Source: Candidatus Phycosocius spiralis | GTDB lineage: Bacteria > Pseudomonadota > Alphaproteobacteria > Caulobacterales > Aquidulcibacteraceae | Assembly (NCBI RefSeq): GCF_030158815.1 | Contig: NZ_BPFZ01000003.1 | Span: 1-64,000 of the forward strand | Length of the DNA stretch: 64,000 nucleotides | Direction: 5' to 3' | Shown: positions 63,467 through 64,000 of the stretch, piece after piece | Layout of the letters: the number at the start of each line of letters is the position of its first letter | How positions within the stretch are numbered: position 1 is the stretch's first letter | Notes under the pieces: generated by a model | Database searches by the model: none | Seen by the model: only the letters and a program-made list of their open reading frames with translations | Told to the model about the DNA's origin: nothing | Made by a program: the position numbers and the translations under genes

Positions 63467-64000
63467 TTCGCAGCAGCTGAAAAATGCTGGGCAATGGTAT
63501 CTACCAACCGTTTGGCTATTTGCTCTTTTGGGGCCTGCGACCATGTTTGATGGCCGTTGGGCGTTAGCAGCGTCACTGCATTTGTATCCCCGCCCATAGC
63601 GTCGCCTGACACATCATTGGCGACCATCCAGTCACATTTCTTATTGTTACGCTTCAAAGCGGCATAGGTAAGCACGTCATGGGTTTCAGCCGCAAAGCCG
63701 ATGACTAGGCTTGGCCGATTGGTTCCAGATTGTGCAATCGTTGCCACGATATCAGGGTTTTCCACCAAAGCGATATTCGGTGAACCCTGGCTGCTTTTTT
63801 GCTTTAGTTTGACGTCGACCATAGTTTTGGGGCGCCAATCGGCAACGGCGGCCACCGCAACAAAAATGTCGGCTGGTAAGGCGCTTTGGCACGCGGCTAA
63901 CATATCGCGTGCGCTTTCCACCCGCACCATCGTTACGCCTGGCACATCATGGAGCGCAGTAGGTCCAGATACCAAAGTAACGCGCGCTCCGGCCCGCGCT
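63463..64000 (-). CDS. coaBC: CoaBC, C-terminal (phosphopantothenate-cysteine ligase) part, cut by the window edge
   Basis: The last 178 or so residues of the bifunctional coenzyme A biosynthesis protein; the N-terminal decarboxylase and part of the ligase lie beyond the right edge. ARVTLVSGPTAL, then AVADWRPKTMVDVKLKQ with the ligase Lys residues, NPDIVA, and VIGFAAETHDVLTYAALKRN with CDWMVANDVSG are the CoaB-type features. The CTAG at its end is shared with the uppP stop. No start codon is present in the window. Confidence 0.88.
   Translation of the reverse strand, partial: ARAGARVTLVSGPTALHDVPGVTMVRVESARDMLAACQSALPADIFVAVAAVADWRPKTMVDVKLKQKSSQGSPNIALVENPDIVATIAQSGTNRPSLVIGFAAETHDVLTYAALKRNNKKCDWMVANDVSGDAMGGDTNAVTLLTPNGHQTWSQAPKEQIAKRLVDTIAQHFSAAAN

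Overview
The window reads as a chromosomal stretch of an alphaproteobacterium, most likely near Caulobacterales/Hyphomonadaceae. This is inferred from gene content and order: purL-bolA-grxD, a three-part pntAA-pntAB-pntB transhydrogenase, a SUV3-like helicase followed by an S4 protein, FdxA and CarD, MotA, and a MaeB-type malic enzyme. Base composition looks near 50-55% GC by eye; it was not computed. Genes are dense and mostly housekeeping. I saw no prophage, CRISPR array, secondary-metabolite cluster or defence island beyond one VapBC-like pair.

Layout. 1-830 is accessory: two IS3-family fragments facing away from each other, two hairpins, then tRNA-Gly(CCC). 1.3-8.7 kb (mostly minus): FAD-linked hydroxyacid dehydrogenase, UDP-glucuronate 4-epimerase-like protein, VapBC-like pair, lepA and a GH36 alpha-galactosidase. 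8.8-12.3 kb (plus): glycerol kinase, then a compact unit of membrane protein, tiny XRE regulator and TraB/GumN protein behind a palindromic operator candidate. 12.3-17.1 kb: 3-hydroxybutyryl-CoA dehydrogenase, XRE regulator, fumarylacetoacetate hydrolase-family enzyme and ABC-F ATPase. 17.3-21.7 kb: rpsD converging with a purL-bolA-grxD-DUF1801 cluster that is interrupted by a 290-bp inverted-repeat element. 22-33.8 kb: DsbD/ScsB-like reductase, alanine dehydrogenase with a divergent Lrp-type regulator, a second copy of the repeat element, an orphan PstS lipoprotein, mutS, malic enzyme and an unrecognised 385-residue protein.

34.2-46.2 kb (plus): alkB behind an inverted-repeat pair, SUV3-like helicase, S4 protein, fdxA, an rRNA pseudouridine synthase, carD, rimO, a Rieske oxygenase and pntAA-AB-B. 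46.2-52.2 kb: MaoC-like protein, motA, an MFS transporter, an acidic lipoprotein, a PKHD dioxygenase and folC. 52.2-56.3 kb: a GH42 beta-galactosidase pseudogene (four stops and a frameshift) divergent from intact galK-galT. 56.3-64 kb: gltB and gltD (gltD first in transcription), two matching palindromes shared with divergent uppP, and the 3' part of coaBC cut by the window edge.

The genes suggest a free-living heterotroph that takes in galactosides (GH36, galKT) and glycerol (glpK), assimilates nitrogen through GOGAT and alanine dehydrogenase, and balances NADPH through malic enzyme and transhydrogenase. The least ordinary items are the two-copy inverted-repeat element (18891-19180 and 26149-26278), the paired TTAGGT-N10-ACCT palindromes between gltD and uppP, the autoregulation-style palindrome before the membrane/XRE/TraB unit, the decayed beta-galactosidase and the orphan 385-residue protein. 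I did not find a convincing wholly new multi-gene system.
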